From positions 43,451,341 through 43,515,340 of the forward strand of contig OU342632.1 of the NCBI GenBank assembly GCA_910589415.1: a stretch of 64,000 bases of DNA. The letters run 5' to 3'. Source of the stretch: Malachius bipustulatus. Lineage: Eukaryota; Arthropoda; Insecta; Coleoptera; Melyridae. Below are positions 49,501 to 60,500 of this stretch, in pieces. The translations under genes were made by a program, and so were the position numbers. A model generated the notes under the pieces. That model was not told the DNA's origin and searched no databases. It worked only from the letters and a program-made list of their open reading frames with translations. Each line of letters starts with the position of its first letter. The first letter of the stretch is position 1.

Positions 49501-51989
49501 ACACATTTTAGGGACTGAGTTTATAAGACTTTTGTCTTAAAATTAAGTAAATATTCTACCGTCGAAGTTTGGTCTCTTTATTTTGGGATAGTCTGGTTAC
49601 TTCTACAGAGTGTCCTTCAAAATTCGAAAAAAAAATTCATAAGAAGTGATCTGATATTATATTTGAGCAAAATCGGTCGAGCCGTTTCAAAATGGCGGTC
49701 GTTTGAATCTTCGAAAAAATTATAATTTTTGAACATCTTATAGGTATAAGCAAGACAGAAAAAGACTTTGGAATTAACAGGAATTAAAAATTAACAGGAT
49801 TGGAAGAAAATATAAAACTTTACGTTAGTAGAAAAAGAATTCATTTTTTTAATAATAAGCCAGTGGCGTGGGTACTAAAAGGGAAAAAATGCTAATTTTC
49901 TATGATCATTTATGAGCACTTTTTTAAAGGAATAAAGCTGAAATTCTTAGAGTAGACATCAACTTTATTAATAGCCTTCAACCGTAATAAATTCAGAAAG
50001 TAAATAATTAGATGGACGAGATATGAAAATTTTTTATTTGAAAATTTCAAACTTTTGATTTTCAACACACCCCTTGTAGTTTAGTCTTTCAAAATTAGTA
50101 TGCGAAATTTTGCAATCTTGTAGAACTTATAAAAAGAAAAAGAATTTAATAAATTCTATAGAATAAATAAATAGAATAAATAGAAATAATAAACTTTTCG
50201 TTGAAAAAGTTACCCAAAGTCACGTGACTTCTAGGTGTTCTTTCAAAGTTAGGGAAAAAGGTATTTGTGACACCATTTCAGGCAGCAGTTGTCAATTTAG
50301 CCAACTAAAATTTTCGTGGGAGTAAGATATCCTTAAGAAGTAGTCTGTTGTTGCATTTGAGCAAAATTGGTGGAACCGTTTCAAAATGGCTTCCATTGGA
50401 ATCTTCGTAAAAATTTGTTTTTTTCCCCTGCGAGAAACTTAGAAATTAACACAAGGGGATGAAGTTTTAGGTGAAGTTTACGTTAGTGTTAATTTTTTTG
50501 TTAAATAAATTTCAAAATTTCTATAACCATTTATGAGAGCATTGTTTTATCAATGGATTGAACTGAAATTTTTAGTTTTAACTAAAAAAAATACACTATT
50601 AATGAGATTTATTCGCAAGAAGGTTTTTTACATTTGCCCATCACAGTAATAGAAACCGATCTACTTACCCTTCGATCTATAAAATATTTTTTTTCCATAT
50701 TAATTATGTCCTCAGCCTTCCAAACTAAAAGACTAGGGTGAAATTGTCCACTCCACCAGGGCTCAGAAAAACTAAGAAATATTTTCGATACACCTTCGAA
50801 TCCCAAACAGTCAATCGCTTTTCTTTTATGCGCTGGTAAATTGGGCTCAAAAAGAGAGGAATACTTCTCTTTTAAAACTCCAAGCGACGGAGTGAAAATT
50901 ACATGGTTAGCAGTATAGTAATACCCGTGGTTGTCTTCTACTTTAACATTGCTGGTATATCCTGTCCAAATGATCCGTTTAACTTCTGTATTAAATCTGA
51001 TTTTACTGTGAATTCGGTGTTTCTCTGTTGAATCAGGGAACTCGTTCATCATTATTTCTAAAATTTTATAAAAACCTAGGCCATTCCAATGGTGAACTCT
51101 ACCGTTACATCTCCGGTAATTATTTTTAACTGGTACTTCGTTCCAAGAAAAGAAGCTTTCATGGGTTAAAGCTGCCCTTGTCATCGACGCGAGCGATTCC
51201 ATACAAATTTTTAATGTAACTGGATCGGTTGAATATTTTGACAAAATTTTATCGTCATAGCTAAAATAACAAAATAGTAAATAATAGTAAAAAAAACTAA
51301 TGTTTGTATTATAGATTTTAACGAGAGATTTTTGCAACCTTTCTAAAGTTTGAAAAACCTCAATAAATTAGTGCGTAATTTAAACAGATAAATTATAAGA
51401 AGTGTTTCATTCCAATCATACACATCTGAGAGAAAATATTTTGCTTACAAATAGCATTATTCTATTTTAAAAATAAATCAGTTACCAAAGAAATGATTTT
51501 GCTAAAATGTTACTAATTGCCTACTTACTATTTAATGAAAGCTTTCTCCAAAGTCAAATTACTCCTTCGTCTTATAGAAAATAAATCATCACTGAAGCTG
51601 TTTCTGACATTCACCAATTGTCTTCCTAACTGTCCATCTATATAACCACCATTAGAATAAATAAGTTTATAACTCTCGTTAACAGGTTTCAATACATTAT
51701 AATTAACTGCAATATTATAAACCACATTTTGATCCTCGCCAAGGCTCCATTCTGCACCCAAATCTACGAAGGACTCCCCAAATCTTGTAGTGTTAATTCT
51801 GCCACCAATTCTTTTCTCAGCTTCCAGTATCAATATATTGTTGATCCCATTTTCTAGCAAAAATATTCCTGCTGCCATCCCAGAAGCTCCTGCACCGATT
51901 ATAATCACATCGTAACATTTTATTAAATTGGCGGATATTTGAATTATTATAATAACGTACAAATAGTATCGTGTACTCAAATCCACCAT
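46568..51989 (-). CDS. Flavin amine oxidase 2 (polyamine/spermine-oxidase-like, secreted)
   Basis: Four exons: 51,989-51,529, 51,260-50,669, 47,587-47,385 and 46,808-46,568, giving 498 aa. Intron phases are 2, 0, 2, as in gene 1, and exon 1 (461 nt) and exon 3 (203 nt) have the same lengths as there. Donors are TA|GTAAGT, AGG|GTAAGT and AAG|GTAATT. A signal sequence covers residues 1-25. G32-A-G34-AS-G37 begins the FAD fold, followed by ILEAEKRIGGRIN and FVDLGAEW. HVIFTPSLGVLK is near 273-284, the active-site lysine near 313 (GVSKIF) and FAGEATSKHHYSTVHGAIEA near 464-483. Expected role is FAD-dependent oxidation of polyamine-like amines outside the cytosol. Intron 2 is enlarged to 3.1 kb by repeat arms. 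Introns 1 and 3 are 268 and 576 nt. Confidence 0.93.
47970..48300. repeat. Diverged relative of a foldback FB1 arm, in intron 2 of gene 2
   Basis: Follows the right arm of FB1 (39,540-39,820) phrase by phrase: ATGATGTAGATAAAATTTT, AAAAATGGCGATTTTACTTG, GTTTACAACTCCAAAAG, TATAAAAGCCATTCTAGTGG and a terminus-like ATGGTGTCCTATT near 48,285. Divergence is far higher than between FB1 arms. Confidence 0.5.
49605..49760 (+). repeat. Solo arm, same family as 42,001-42,180
   Basis: CTACAGAGTGTCCTTCAAAA, then GAGCAAAATCGGTCGAGCCG and TTTCAAAATGGCGG. Located in intron 2 of amine oxidase 2. Confidence 0.5.
50225..50430 (+). repeat. Solo arm, same family as 49,605-49,760
   Basis: GGTGTTCTTTCAAAGTTAGG, ACACCATTTCAGGCAGC and GAGCAAAATTGGTGGAACCG, then TTTCAAAATGGC, in the same order and orientation as the copy 0.6 kb upstream. 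Also in intron 2 of amine oxidase 2. Confidence 0.5.
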
Positions 51990-52374
51990 TGTGAATGTTA
52001 TACGATTTCCTTCCAGGCAACTCTAAGAAGTTGTTTTCAACAATGATAAGATTTTTTTGAGGGTCAGTGACTCGTATTATAAGTCGGTATTGTTTTCGTT
52101 ATTGATACTGAGCCTATTAATGAATTTAATAGTTGTGTTGATTTCAGTATCTCATCTTATTTGTTTATAAATTTATTTGGTATGTGTATATGCTGCAAGA
52201 AGTTATGCTGCTTGGAATAATTTTCTCTATTAAAAAAAAACAATATTGGCTACCAAATTTATACCTTCAGACAAATTCTTTCTTAATTTTTCTAGTTGTC
52301 TTGAACTTCTTTAACTTATTGTTAAAATCGTGGTTTAATTGTTGTAAATTAAATTAAGAGTACTTATAATGTAT

Positions 52375-52773
52375 GAATGTTCGATGTGTCAAGAATAACA
52401 TAGAGGAGATCTTAGTTGATTTGGCAACATGTTATTGGGGTCGACTATTTTTGATGTCTCACATTTTGATATTACTAACCTGAAAGGATCTTCATTCCTT
52501 CATAAAAAAACTTTCGGAGATGCAAGAACGAGCACAAGTTTCAGGAAAGACTAAACTCGGTGGCCTATAAGTCGCTTTGGGTGCGAGTGTAAACCCAGTC
52601 CTATGACCATAATCTACCATGAATACCATGGCCAATGATTATGTCACGAAAAATTACTACGTGCAAGAATCTCAATGACTTTATTATTAACTTTGCGGGA
52701 GTAATTCATTACAGTAACATAAATGACACAAATGAAGAATAACAATAAAATCTTCTCTCATTTTTAACGCTAG
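52375..52773. repeat. 3' flank of amine oxidase 3, duplicated behind gene 4
   Basis: Phrases TGTTCGATGTGTCAAGA, TTGATTTGGCAACATG, GACTTTATTATTAA and CAGTAACATAAATGACACAA recur in order at about 60,505-60,905, behind the last exon of gene 4. The gene duplication therefore included about 400 bp of downstream DNA. The 3' UTR and polyadenylation signals should lie here. On the minus strand several AATAAA-like strings are present. Confidence 0.65.
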
Positions 52774-55700
52774 TTATATTCCAAACATGTCTCTTTGATG
52801 TTCAGATATGAGAGACGTTGTCGAAAGTAATCTGTAGCCTTCTCTTTCGCCGGCTTCAATGGCACCATGTACTGTGGAATAATGGTGCTTACTTGTAGCT
52901 TCTCCAGCGAAAAGAACCACCGGTGTATTATTCCTATACAAGGGAACCGCCAAATCTACGTTGCAGCTACCAGCAAAGGGTGACGGTATTCTAGTTTCGT
53001 GTGAATGTGTTCCGAAAAAATGTGGATTGGAGTTCCAATAGGACCTGATAAATAAAGTCAATAAATATTATAATTATTATAGCTGAAAGTTTATCATAAA
53101 TAATAATATTTAAAAAAAATGACTGTAAGCATGGTCTGTTCTTTTACTTTTCGTCTATTATCAAAATCTGTTTCACAAGGTAAGTCCGGCTTGCAAAACT
53201 TCGAGCGAGTGTGAGAGTGAATAGTGCAGAGTGAGGAGTATAGTCACTTGACAACAGAGTAAGCAGAGTTTTTCTACAAACAAGAACGTTGAGAGCCTTT
53301 AGTGTTTTGAGTGTAGATTTTGGGTACTTTGAGGATTTCAACCACCTATTATTAGGTCAAATTTTATACCATTTACGATGAAAAAATCATTTTGGACGTT
53401 TTAAAATATGTATCGGACAATGAAGGGCAAAAAACTTTGTTCAACCTTAAAATCTTCGCCAATTGCACATGAAAAAAAAATGAATTGGTATTAAAAAGGT
53501 AGCTAATATTAATCATGATTTGACATTATACAAAAACTGAGTTCTGTATTACAAACGGTTCCCGAGATATCTGCAAAAAACTGGAAAATTTTATTTTTTT
53601 AACATCTTGTATCTCAAAAACGGTACGTCTTGGCATATAATTATGTTTATAGGAAAGGAAGTCAATTTTTTTTTGTGTATCTCCTTTTCTCGGTACATTA
53701 TATTTCCGGGCAGCCTGTATAATATTCCTATAATTCCTATAAATATTGTATTTCAAAAAAATAGTAGTTTATTTTGACTTTCCTGGTATACCTATATTAA
53801 TATTAGGAATTATTTGGGAATGCAGTGAGTTTAAGTAAAGAACACTCTTTTTTCTCTACTTAAACCGCATTCCCAAATAATTCCTAACAGCATAATTTAT
53901 TTCTGTATAATAATATTCATAATATTCCTGTAACCTCAGTTCATTCCAGAAAATTCAAAAGGTTCACCATGCTTATTCTCGCAGCAGTGTTTAAGGGATG
54001 CTAGTATTTACCTAGTTTCTTCTGTATCTCGTTTTGGTATTATACAGGGTGTCCGGGAAAATGTGGGAAATCTCTCGGAATCAGATAGAACATTAAAAAA
54101 AGATGACAAGTTCCCATAATTTCTTTTCCTAGCGCCCCCCCCCCCTACGGAGATACGGCCTAAAAAAAGGATGCCACTGGAAATCAATTTTTCTTGAATA
54201 ACTTTTAAACTACTTGATTAAATTTAATGAAAATTTGATATAATAAACAGTAGTAAAGACCTCTTAAAATACTGCCCATGAAGCATAAATTAGCTTGTTC
54301 AGTTTACCAGGGGCGGACTAGGTTGTACATTTTAATGCTTACATTTTTAACACCCTGTAAGGAGTTACAAAAAAAACATAAGGAGTTAAAAAAACAAATT
54401 TGGATACCTTGAACATTAAGCTACAGAAAAAGCACTCTTGTTCCTTGATAAAATGAACCGTTTTCGAGAAAAAAAAATAATAAAAGAATTAATGTTTCAT
54501 TTCATAATCAATAAAAAATTTCATAAGTGGGTTCAACAATCGTAAGTTACAATAATGTAATAGAAATGAAACATTAATTCTTTTATTATTATTTTTTTCT
54601 CGAAAACGGTTCATTTTATCGACAAGGAACAAGGACAAGGAACCCTTAATGTTCAAGGTATCCAAATTTGTTTTTTTTACTCCTTATCATACAGGGTGTT
54701 AAAAATGTAAGCATTAAAATCTACAACCTAGTCCGCCCCTGGTAAACTAAACAAGCTAATGTATGTTTTAGGAGCAGTATTTTAAGAGGTCCTTACTACT
54801 GTTTATTATATCAAATTTTCATTAAATTTAATCAAGTAGTTTAAAAGTTATTCAAGAAAAATGATTTCCAGTGGCGTCCTTTAGGAGGCTGTATCTCCGT
54901 AGGGAGGGCCGCTAGGAAAAAAAATGGGAACCTTTTAAGCTTTTTTTTTAAGTTCTATCTGATTTAGAGAGATTTCCCACATTTTCCCGGACACCCTGTA
55001 TAAGTTATAATAATTAAATAATAAGCAATAAACTTCAAAATTGAAAATCGCACTGAGAAAAATGAGTAAAATGTTGAAATTTTAAAAGTGATACAAAAAT
55101 TTAATTTCTGTATACCTATCTAAAATATCTAACGAATTTTATCCCCATTGCCTGTAAAATACGTTTAGTTTTCGAAATATCAAGTTTTTTTGCAATTTTA
55201 AAGTTTGGAAAAACACCATTATCTATGGTACTAAAATTCACACCATCTTTTTAAAAGCACCAAGTTATGACAAAATAAATGTTCAAAAAAATAATAATAA
55301 AAAATAATTTATTTCCATATGGTGCGAGCTTTTTGGCGGGCACTATATTCCACTATTATAAGTAACTATGTAATAGCCTGAATTCTTAATGTTCTACAAA
55401 TAATTTGAAATTACCTTAAAATGCTATCCGGTCTTTTCAGATTATCGCCAATGCTATAATAAGAAGCACCAAAAACAAGCATAATTCCATTTACAAGAAT
55501 CTCATCCGGAATCGTCTCTATTTCCTTGGACATTTCACCTGTAAACCAGGCCTCTATTACATTTGGATTATTGGGAGATGGCAAAAGTTGAGTCAGTGCA
55601 TACAACCACGGGTCTCTGTCCCCCAAGCAAGGTACCTAAAAATGAATTAATAAAATATTCAGATATGTATTAAGAAATGTCTCAACTTTTTACCGTAAAT

Positions 55701-57071
55701 CGGTATCGCTTTTCACTTGTTGATAACATTCTTTCTAGCAAATGTTTCTCCTCGTCCCGCCAGACTAAAAGCGTAGGCTTAAATTTTCCTTCTCCCCACC
55801 AAGGTCTAGAATATTTCATAAAAACTTTCAATGTTTGTTCGAATCCTAAGCAATTTATTCCGTCAATTTTATGCTGTGGTAAATTAGGCTGAAAAAGTGT
55901 AGAGTGTTTGTTTTTCAATACTCCTAGCGAAGGAGTGAAAATGACATGTTTGGCAGTATAATCCCCCGTGGTGCTTTTCACTGTAACGTCAGAAGTGTTT
56001 TCCTGTCTCCAAATTATCTTTTGAACTTCAGACTCATTTCTGATTTTACTACGAATTGTGCCGTTTCCTGTAGAATTGGGGAATTCGTTCATCATGATTT
56101 TTAATAAGGCATGAAAACCTAAACCATTGAAATCTCGCAGCTGACCGTTACATTTTCGATGATTATGTTTGGCTGGGACGTCATCCCAAGAATAGAAGCT
56201 TTCATGTGTTAACGCTATTGATGACATCACCTGCATATTGTCCTTATAAAACTTCTTAAGGCATGGAAGGCTTATTCTTGACATGACTTCCTCATCAAAA
56301 CTAAAAAAAGAAATATGTAAGAAAAATACTAATAAGCATTATTTGTAAGGAGACAACGTTTTCTAGATTTTCTCGAAATGGCAATAGACCTAAAATGTTA
56401 CCATACCAACAGTAGCAGCTTTTCAATCATAACAAATGATCAATTTAACATTTCTATCTTTATAAAACGATTAGGGGGGTCAATATTTACAAAAGTATAT
56501 ATTTATTTACATGATAATTCCCATGTTCGGAAAATAAAAAGACACCTGTTAATAGTACGAAGTATTAATGGAAGAGATTTAATAAACTATATAATTATGT
56601 TACTTACTATTTATAAAATGCATCAGCTAAAGTTGCATTAGATTTTTTTACGGGACGGTCAAGGAAGTTATTACTGAAAGTTTTCCTGCACTCGAGAGAA
56701 GCTTCTTCAACTGTCGTAACGTACCTAACATGATCGGATTGAATAAATTGGTAATTATCGTTAACTGGCTTTAAGAGCTGATAATCCGTTGCAATACTGT
56801 AGACCTTATTATTTTCCTCACCAAGACACCATTCGGCACCCAAATCTACAAAGGACTCTCCAAATTTTGTGCTGTTGATCCTACCGCCAATTCGACCTTC
56901 TGCTTCAAGTATAACGAAGTCATCGATCCCGTGATTTAGCAAATACGTTCCAGCTGCTATTCCAGACGCTCCTGCACCGATTATTATTACATCGTAGCAA
57001 TTGCAGAAAACAGTGAGTGACGCAAAAATTATTGTTGCGTAAAAGTAGCAACGTGTACAGATTTTGGCCAT
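52774..57071 (-). CDS. Flavin amine oxidase 3 (polyamine/spermine-oxidase-like, secreted)
   Basis: Four exons: 57,071-56,608, 56,300-55,694, 55,635-55,415 and 53,044-52,774, giving 520 aa with phases 2, 0, 2. I chose the ATG at 57,071 (MAKICTRC) over an in-frame ATG at 57,116 because it aligns with the start of gene 2 and gives a clean signal sequence (1-25). FAD motifs are G32-A-G34-AS-G37 and ILEAEGRIGGRIN. HVIFTPSLGVLK is near 274-285, the lysine near 313 (QTLKVF) and FAGEATSKHHYSTVHGAIEA near 476-495. The C-terminus extends about ten residues beyond genes 1 and 2 (STTSLISEHQ). Exon 3 starts slightly upstream and adds VPCLG. Intron 3 (2.4 kb) holds foldback FB4, a solo arm and a miRNA-like hairpin. 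Intron 2 is 58 nt. Confidence 0.93.
53520..53727. repeat. Solo arm with a CAGCCTGTATAATA end
   Basis: Contains GTATCTCAAAAACGGTACGT and ends GGGCAGCCTGTATAAT, the style of interior and terminus seen in the foldback elements. No inverse arm is nearby. Confidence 0.4.
53804..53887. other. 84-nt hairpin (pre-miRNA-like or tiny foldback)
   Basis: TAGGAATTATTTGGGAATGC is matched exactly by GCATTCCCAAATAATTCCTA. Further in, GTTTAAGTA pairs with TACTTAAAC across a small asymmetric internal loop (5 against 1 nt). The terminal loop is about 19 nt. Length and pairing are in the range of an insect pre-miRNA, but a miniature transposon would look the same. It lies in intron 3 of amine oxidase 3. Confidence 0.45.
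54041..55002. mobile_element. Foldback element FB4 (TA target)
   Basis: TATACAGGGTGTCCGGGAAA on the left is mirrored by TTTCCCGGACACCCTGTATA on the right. Arms of about 460 bp pair closely (GGGCGGACTAGGTTGTA and its inverse; CAGTAGTAAAGACCTCTTA and its inverse). The centre is only a few tens of bases. A poly-C run lies near 54,138. No ORF. Located in intron 3 of amine oxidase 3. Confidence 0.87.
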
Positions 57072-57435
57072 TTTTTTTTTTATTGATAACGACCTACTTG
57101 TTGAATATTTTTTCAAAATCGATATTTATATTGAGACTCAATGACTACGAGTTCTTAGGGCAAGTACCATAAGGTTAATATAATATTATATTTGCAATAA
57201 AAGTTTTAGATATATTTTATATCTACAATTGTTTTGTAATTAAAATAAGAATTTTATTTTAGATAGGTAAGTACTTACCTATCTAGAATTTAAAACATAA
57301 AAAATACATTTTTTAATGCCTCCTAAAAGTCTAAGCTTATAGATAGGTAGGTTGTGATTAAAATAATATGTCTCCAAAATGCAAGGAGCAGTTACAGTTA
57401 AATAAAAAAAAACAGTGAAGCAAATATAGATGGTT

Positions 57436-57689
57436 CGAGGCCTAGTGGTCTTCCGCTGTCCCACGGAGCCATAGATCGCGGGTTCGAAACTCACCTCGGC
57501 CCGCTATACTTTTCAGATTCATTTTCGAATGTTTGTGAAAAGTAAAACAAGCGATCGAAGCTTTTAAAGGCTATATTTAAATTTGTGTCTGGCAAAATGA
57601 GCATGATCTCGAAGCCATATTACCGGAGTGGAGCGACTATGTCTTACCTACACAGTTAAGACCGATGCTCCCCCTTTAAAAATATATAT
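57436..57689 (+). mobile_element. tRNA-derived SINE with 12-bp target-site duplication
   Basis: The head resembles a tRNA. An A-box-like GAGGCCTAGTGGTC and a B-box GGTTCGAAACTC are spaced as in RNA polymerase III internal promoters, and the 3' part GCGGGTTCGAAACTC..CTCGGCC would form the T arm. About 180 bp of unrelated body and an A/T-rich tail follow. The flanks are identical 12-mers, ATATAGATGGTT, at 57,424-57,435 and 57,690-57,701. This is the mark of target-primed insertion. It is not a functional tRNA gene, because the acceptor stem and anticodon arm do not fold properly. Confidence 0.75.
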
Positions 57690-57899
57690 ATATAGATGGT
57701 TGCGTAAAATTACTTATTTTGAGCAATTTGTTTTGGAGATACACATATCTTTTTGCAAAATCGCAAAAATGATTTGCTCCGAACGTTACGTCTACAGCTG
57801 CGGTAGACATCATCAACGGTTAGATGTGCGCAAACGATGCTGCCACTCCACATGTTTGCTGATAACTAACTGTAGGGCGGAAGAACGCTCCTATTAATA

Positions 57900-58085
57900 T
57901 GTTGATTATATGGTGGCGTCATACCCCCTCCACTGGCTATCTCCATCTCCACCACAGCAACGGCCGGTCTCTCCGATGATGTAATGGATTCCTGAGTCAG
58001 ACGATGACTTATTTGGGTCTAGCGTAATGCCGGATACCAAATTCTCCGCAGTTTCATTCCTTCTTCCTGCCCTTTAATAGAAATT
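57900..58085. other. Repeat-derived spacer, class unknown
   Basis: GC-richer than the surroundings (CATACCCCCTCCACTGGCTA, CCGGTCTCTCCGATGATGTA). Reads like the 3' part of an old retroelement, but no frame or ends can be assigned. Confidence 0.3.
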
Positions 58086-58096
58086 ATTTGTATGTG

Positions 58097-58679
58097 TGGC
58101 AAATTATGAATGCACGATTAACCAGGGTTTTTATTACTGCTCGTTTTCGACATGGATGATGGTTGACAAAACAGCAAAAAACTCCAACCATTATCCAGGC
58201 CAAAAACGAGCAGTATATTAGCGTGTGTGAGTCGGAAAAAAAACCGAAAATTGTAAATATTTTGAGCCGGAACAAGATTACTTCCCCCCTCCGTTTTCGA
58301 GGATGCTGAACACGATGACGTTGTCAGAATTTCTCTTTGGGGTTGCGCAACCCCTCAAAACGGTCAAAAAAACCACCCCCTAGAGAGATAAACCGCGCTT
58401 CAATCCATTTCCCTGCAAAAAAAACCTTCCCCCCGTTTTCAAGGATGCTGAGCACAATGGAGGTGCTGGACATCGCGTGCGACCCCGACCAACCCCTCCA
58501 CCGGCCAATACTCACCCCCGAAATGGGTGATTTTTCTGACAACGTCATCGTGTTCAGCATCCTCGAAAACGGAGGGGGGAAGTAATCTTGTTCCGGCTCA
58601 AAATATTTACATGTTCGTCCGACTCACACACGCTACTAGTAATAAAAATCCTGGCTAGTCGAGCATCCCGAATTTGCCA
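58097..58679. mobile_element. Inverted pair of Penelope-like fragments forming a large palindrome
   Basis: TGGCAAATT on the left mirrors AATTTGCCA on the right. The arms continue as AGGGTTTTTATTACT, GCGTGTGTGAGTCGG, AAATATTTTGAGCCGGAACA and CGTTTTCGAGGATGCTGAAC with their inverses. In each arm, reading outward, the frame gives a IKTLVNRAFIICHT or IKILASRASRICQ peptide. That resembles the segment after the reverse-transcriptase domain of Penelope-like elements. The two copies lie head to head, as if one had inverted or re-inserted on the other. Confidence 0.5.
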
Positions 58680-58895
58680 GATACAACACCTCCAAGAAGA
58701 GATAGCCCACCTTGATAATGCGCTGCAGGCGAATGGCTATACATCGCTCAAGAAATCAGGAGAGCCTTACGACACAGAGCCCAACATCCCACCACACCCA
58801 GGAAACAACCACTAAGAGTTTTTGAAGCTGCATTTCTCCCTTACATCAACAACGACACCGATCGAATCAAGTTAACTTTCTTCAGGAGTTTATCA
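58640..58895 (+). pseudogene. Penelope-like retroelement fragment (RT to GIY-YIG connector)
   Basis: The plus-strand frame reads IKILASRASRICQIQHLQEE, then IAHLDNALQANGY. After a frame change, AAFLPYINNDTDRIKL follows. This order (IKTL..RA..IC, L..EI.HL...L..NGY, LPY....DRI) is characteristic of the C-terminal connector of Penelope-like reverse transcriptases. At least one frameshift and an internal stop make it non-functional. Neither the RT core nor the GIY-YIG nuclease is present in the window. Confidence 0.5.
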
Positions 58896-58899
58896 TGCG

Positions 58900-60500
58900 G
58901 GCAATTAATAAGCATAAATTAGTAAAATAAATATCAGAATGTTGGAAACATTTTTTTGTATTTTGTAATAATAAACCCAGAGCACGCACAATCCGTTACG
59001 TGGTGGTTTCAGGGGAATATTTGACGGGATCGAATTTCGCCCTGGTTTTTTTTTCAAGCTTTGTGAGCCGAGCCGTTTGGCAGAAACTTAATTTGTCTCG
59101 AAAAATCAGGATAAGGTCCACACCAGTCCCATAAAAGGACGATGCCAAGATTGGGGTAAGAACCTGGAAGAGAAAACTCACCTTGTTTATTTGATTGCCT
59201 TAGTTCATCTAATAAATTCTCCCTTAGGGTAATTTTGTTTTTATGTTCTTTCACTTATTTGATTTTTTTATAATTACTTAATGTTTTATTTAATCATCTC
59301 TTAGCTGAATATTTTTTTATTCCATTTTTTCAACTATTTCTGTATTTTTCAAGGCTCAAAATGACTGGCAAGGACTTTGAGCCTTTTCGGTTTATTTTTA
59401 CTCATAATGACTTAATTTAATCTTCAAAATTGATTTTCTGTTCTAGTCTGAAAACGGAACATTTTCCTTAACTACCTATTTATTATAATAATTAATAAAA
59501 TAATTACTTCAGGAATATTTATTCCTGTTTACCAACCACTAAACCAGTAATCTTGAGAATGTACACACAATTGCAAAAATATAACACTAAAAAATATGAC
59601 ACTTAAGTCTGGTGTACCTACCTAAGAATCAAGTGACTTCCTTGCAAAATAAAATAAAATTTTATTTATTTATTTATTTTTTGTGACCAGCTTTCTTTTT
59701 CCGAGTTGTTTCTACTCAAACCATATTTTTAACTTTTGTAGAATCTTCAAGTAATAATATGCCTGGTTGCTTAAGTAAATCCAACAAGGCCTCTACACTT
59801 AAGTCTGTTTGCACTTTTAATTCAAATCGACGGAGTTATTATTTTTATTCCTGTAAGGATATAAAATGGTCCTCGTAAAGCCTAAGTCCAATTTATTCTT
59901 TTTATTTATAAGCCTCCCTATAGGTAGTAGACTAGATCCCGCATAAACCTGCAATCGAGGCTCTCTAAGCCTGATTGCATCCTGACTGCATACATCCTGT
60001 TCGCGATCCATTTCTCAGATTTTTTAAATATGAATTTCACCCTATCACTCTTGACTACTTACTATAGTGTCGATAACACCTGAATTCGCGATTTGAGCCC
60101 TACGCTCCCTGAGTCTAGATCTAGCTCAAACCTACGATCGAGTATCCTAAGCCCTTCAATCTTGACTCGCGATTATACCTAGATTCCCTGAATCCGACCT
60201 TTGATTCCAGAACGAGCTCGTTCTCTTATAGTCTCTTTTAATCTGGTACGCCAACCAGTTCTTTAGACTTCCAGTAAGTGTATACCATTTGGACCTGAAC
60301 TCAGTAGTTCCCTAGTCCCTTCTAACCTATTTTTTCCTCTGGTGTGTCAACCAGATTTCAGACTTTCCCAAGTCTGAATAATGCCTCCTGATCTGACTTG
60401 ATCCTTTTTATTCCTTTAATCCTTATAAAGCCTAATAACAATTCAAAGTGATACCGTTCGGGTTATGAATGCCCCTGCTACATTTGAAAGGTTAACAATT
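58900..60500. other. Intergenic spacer between genes 3 and 4, probably transposon-derived
   Basis: No gene seen. Frames at 58,996-59,254 (minus) and 59,817-60,011 (minus) have no family features. 59,840-60,420 is less AT-rich, with irregular CTAAGCC/CCTGAATC-like words, which looks like an eroded retroelement. ATTTATTTATTTATTT occurs near 59,664. Confidence 0.4.

Noticed and set aside
56608..57116. Upstream in-frame start for amine oxidase 3 at 57,116
   Set aside because: The ATG at 57,071 aligns with the start of gene 2 and gives a proper signal sequence. The upstream extension is lysine/serine-rich and precedes no hydrophobic start.
57436..57510. Functional tRNA gene
   Set aside because: A and B boxes are present, but the cloverleaf does not close and the unit continues into a body with a target-site duplication, so it is a SINE.
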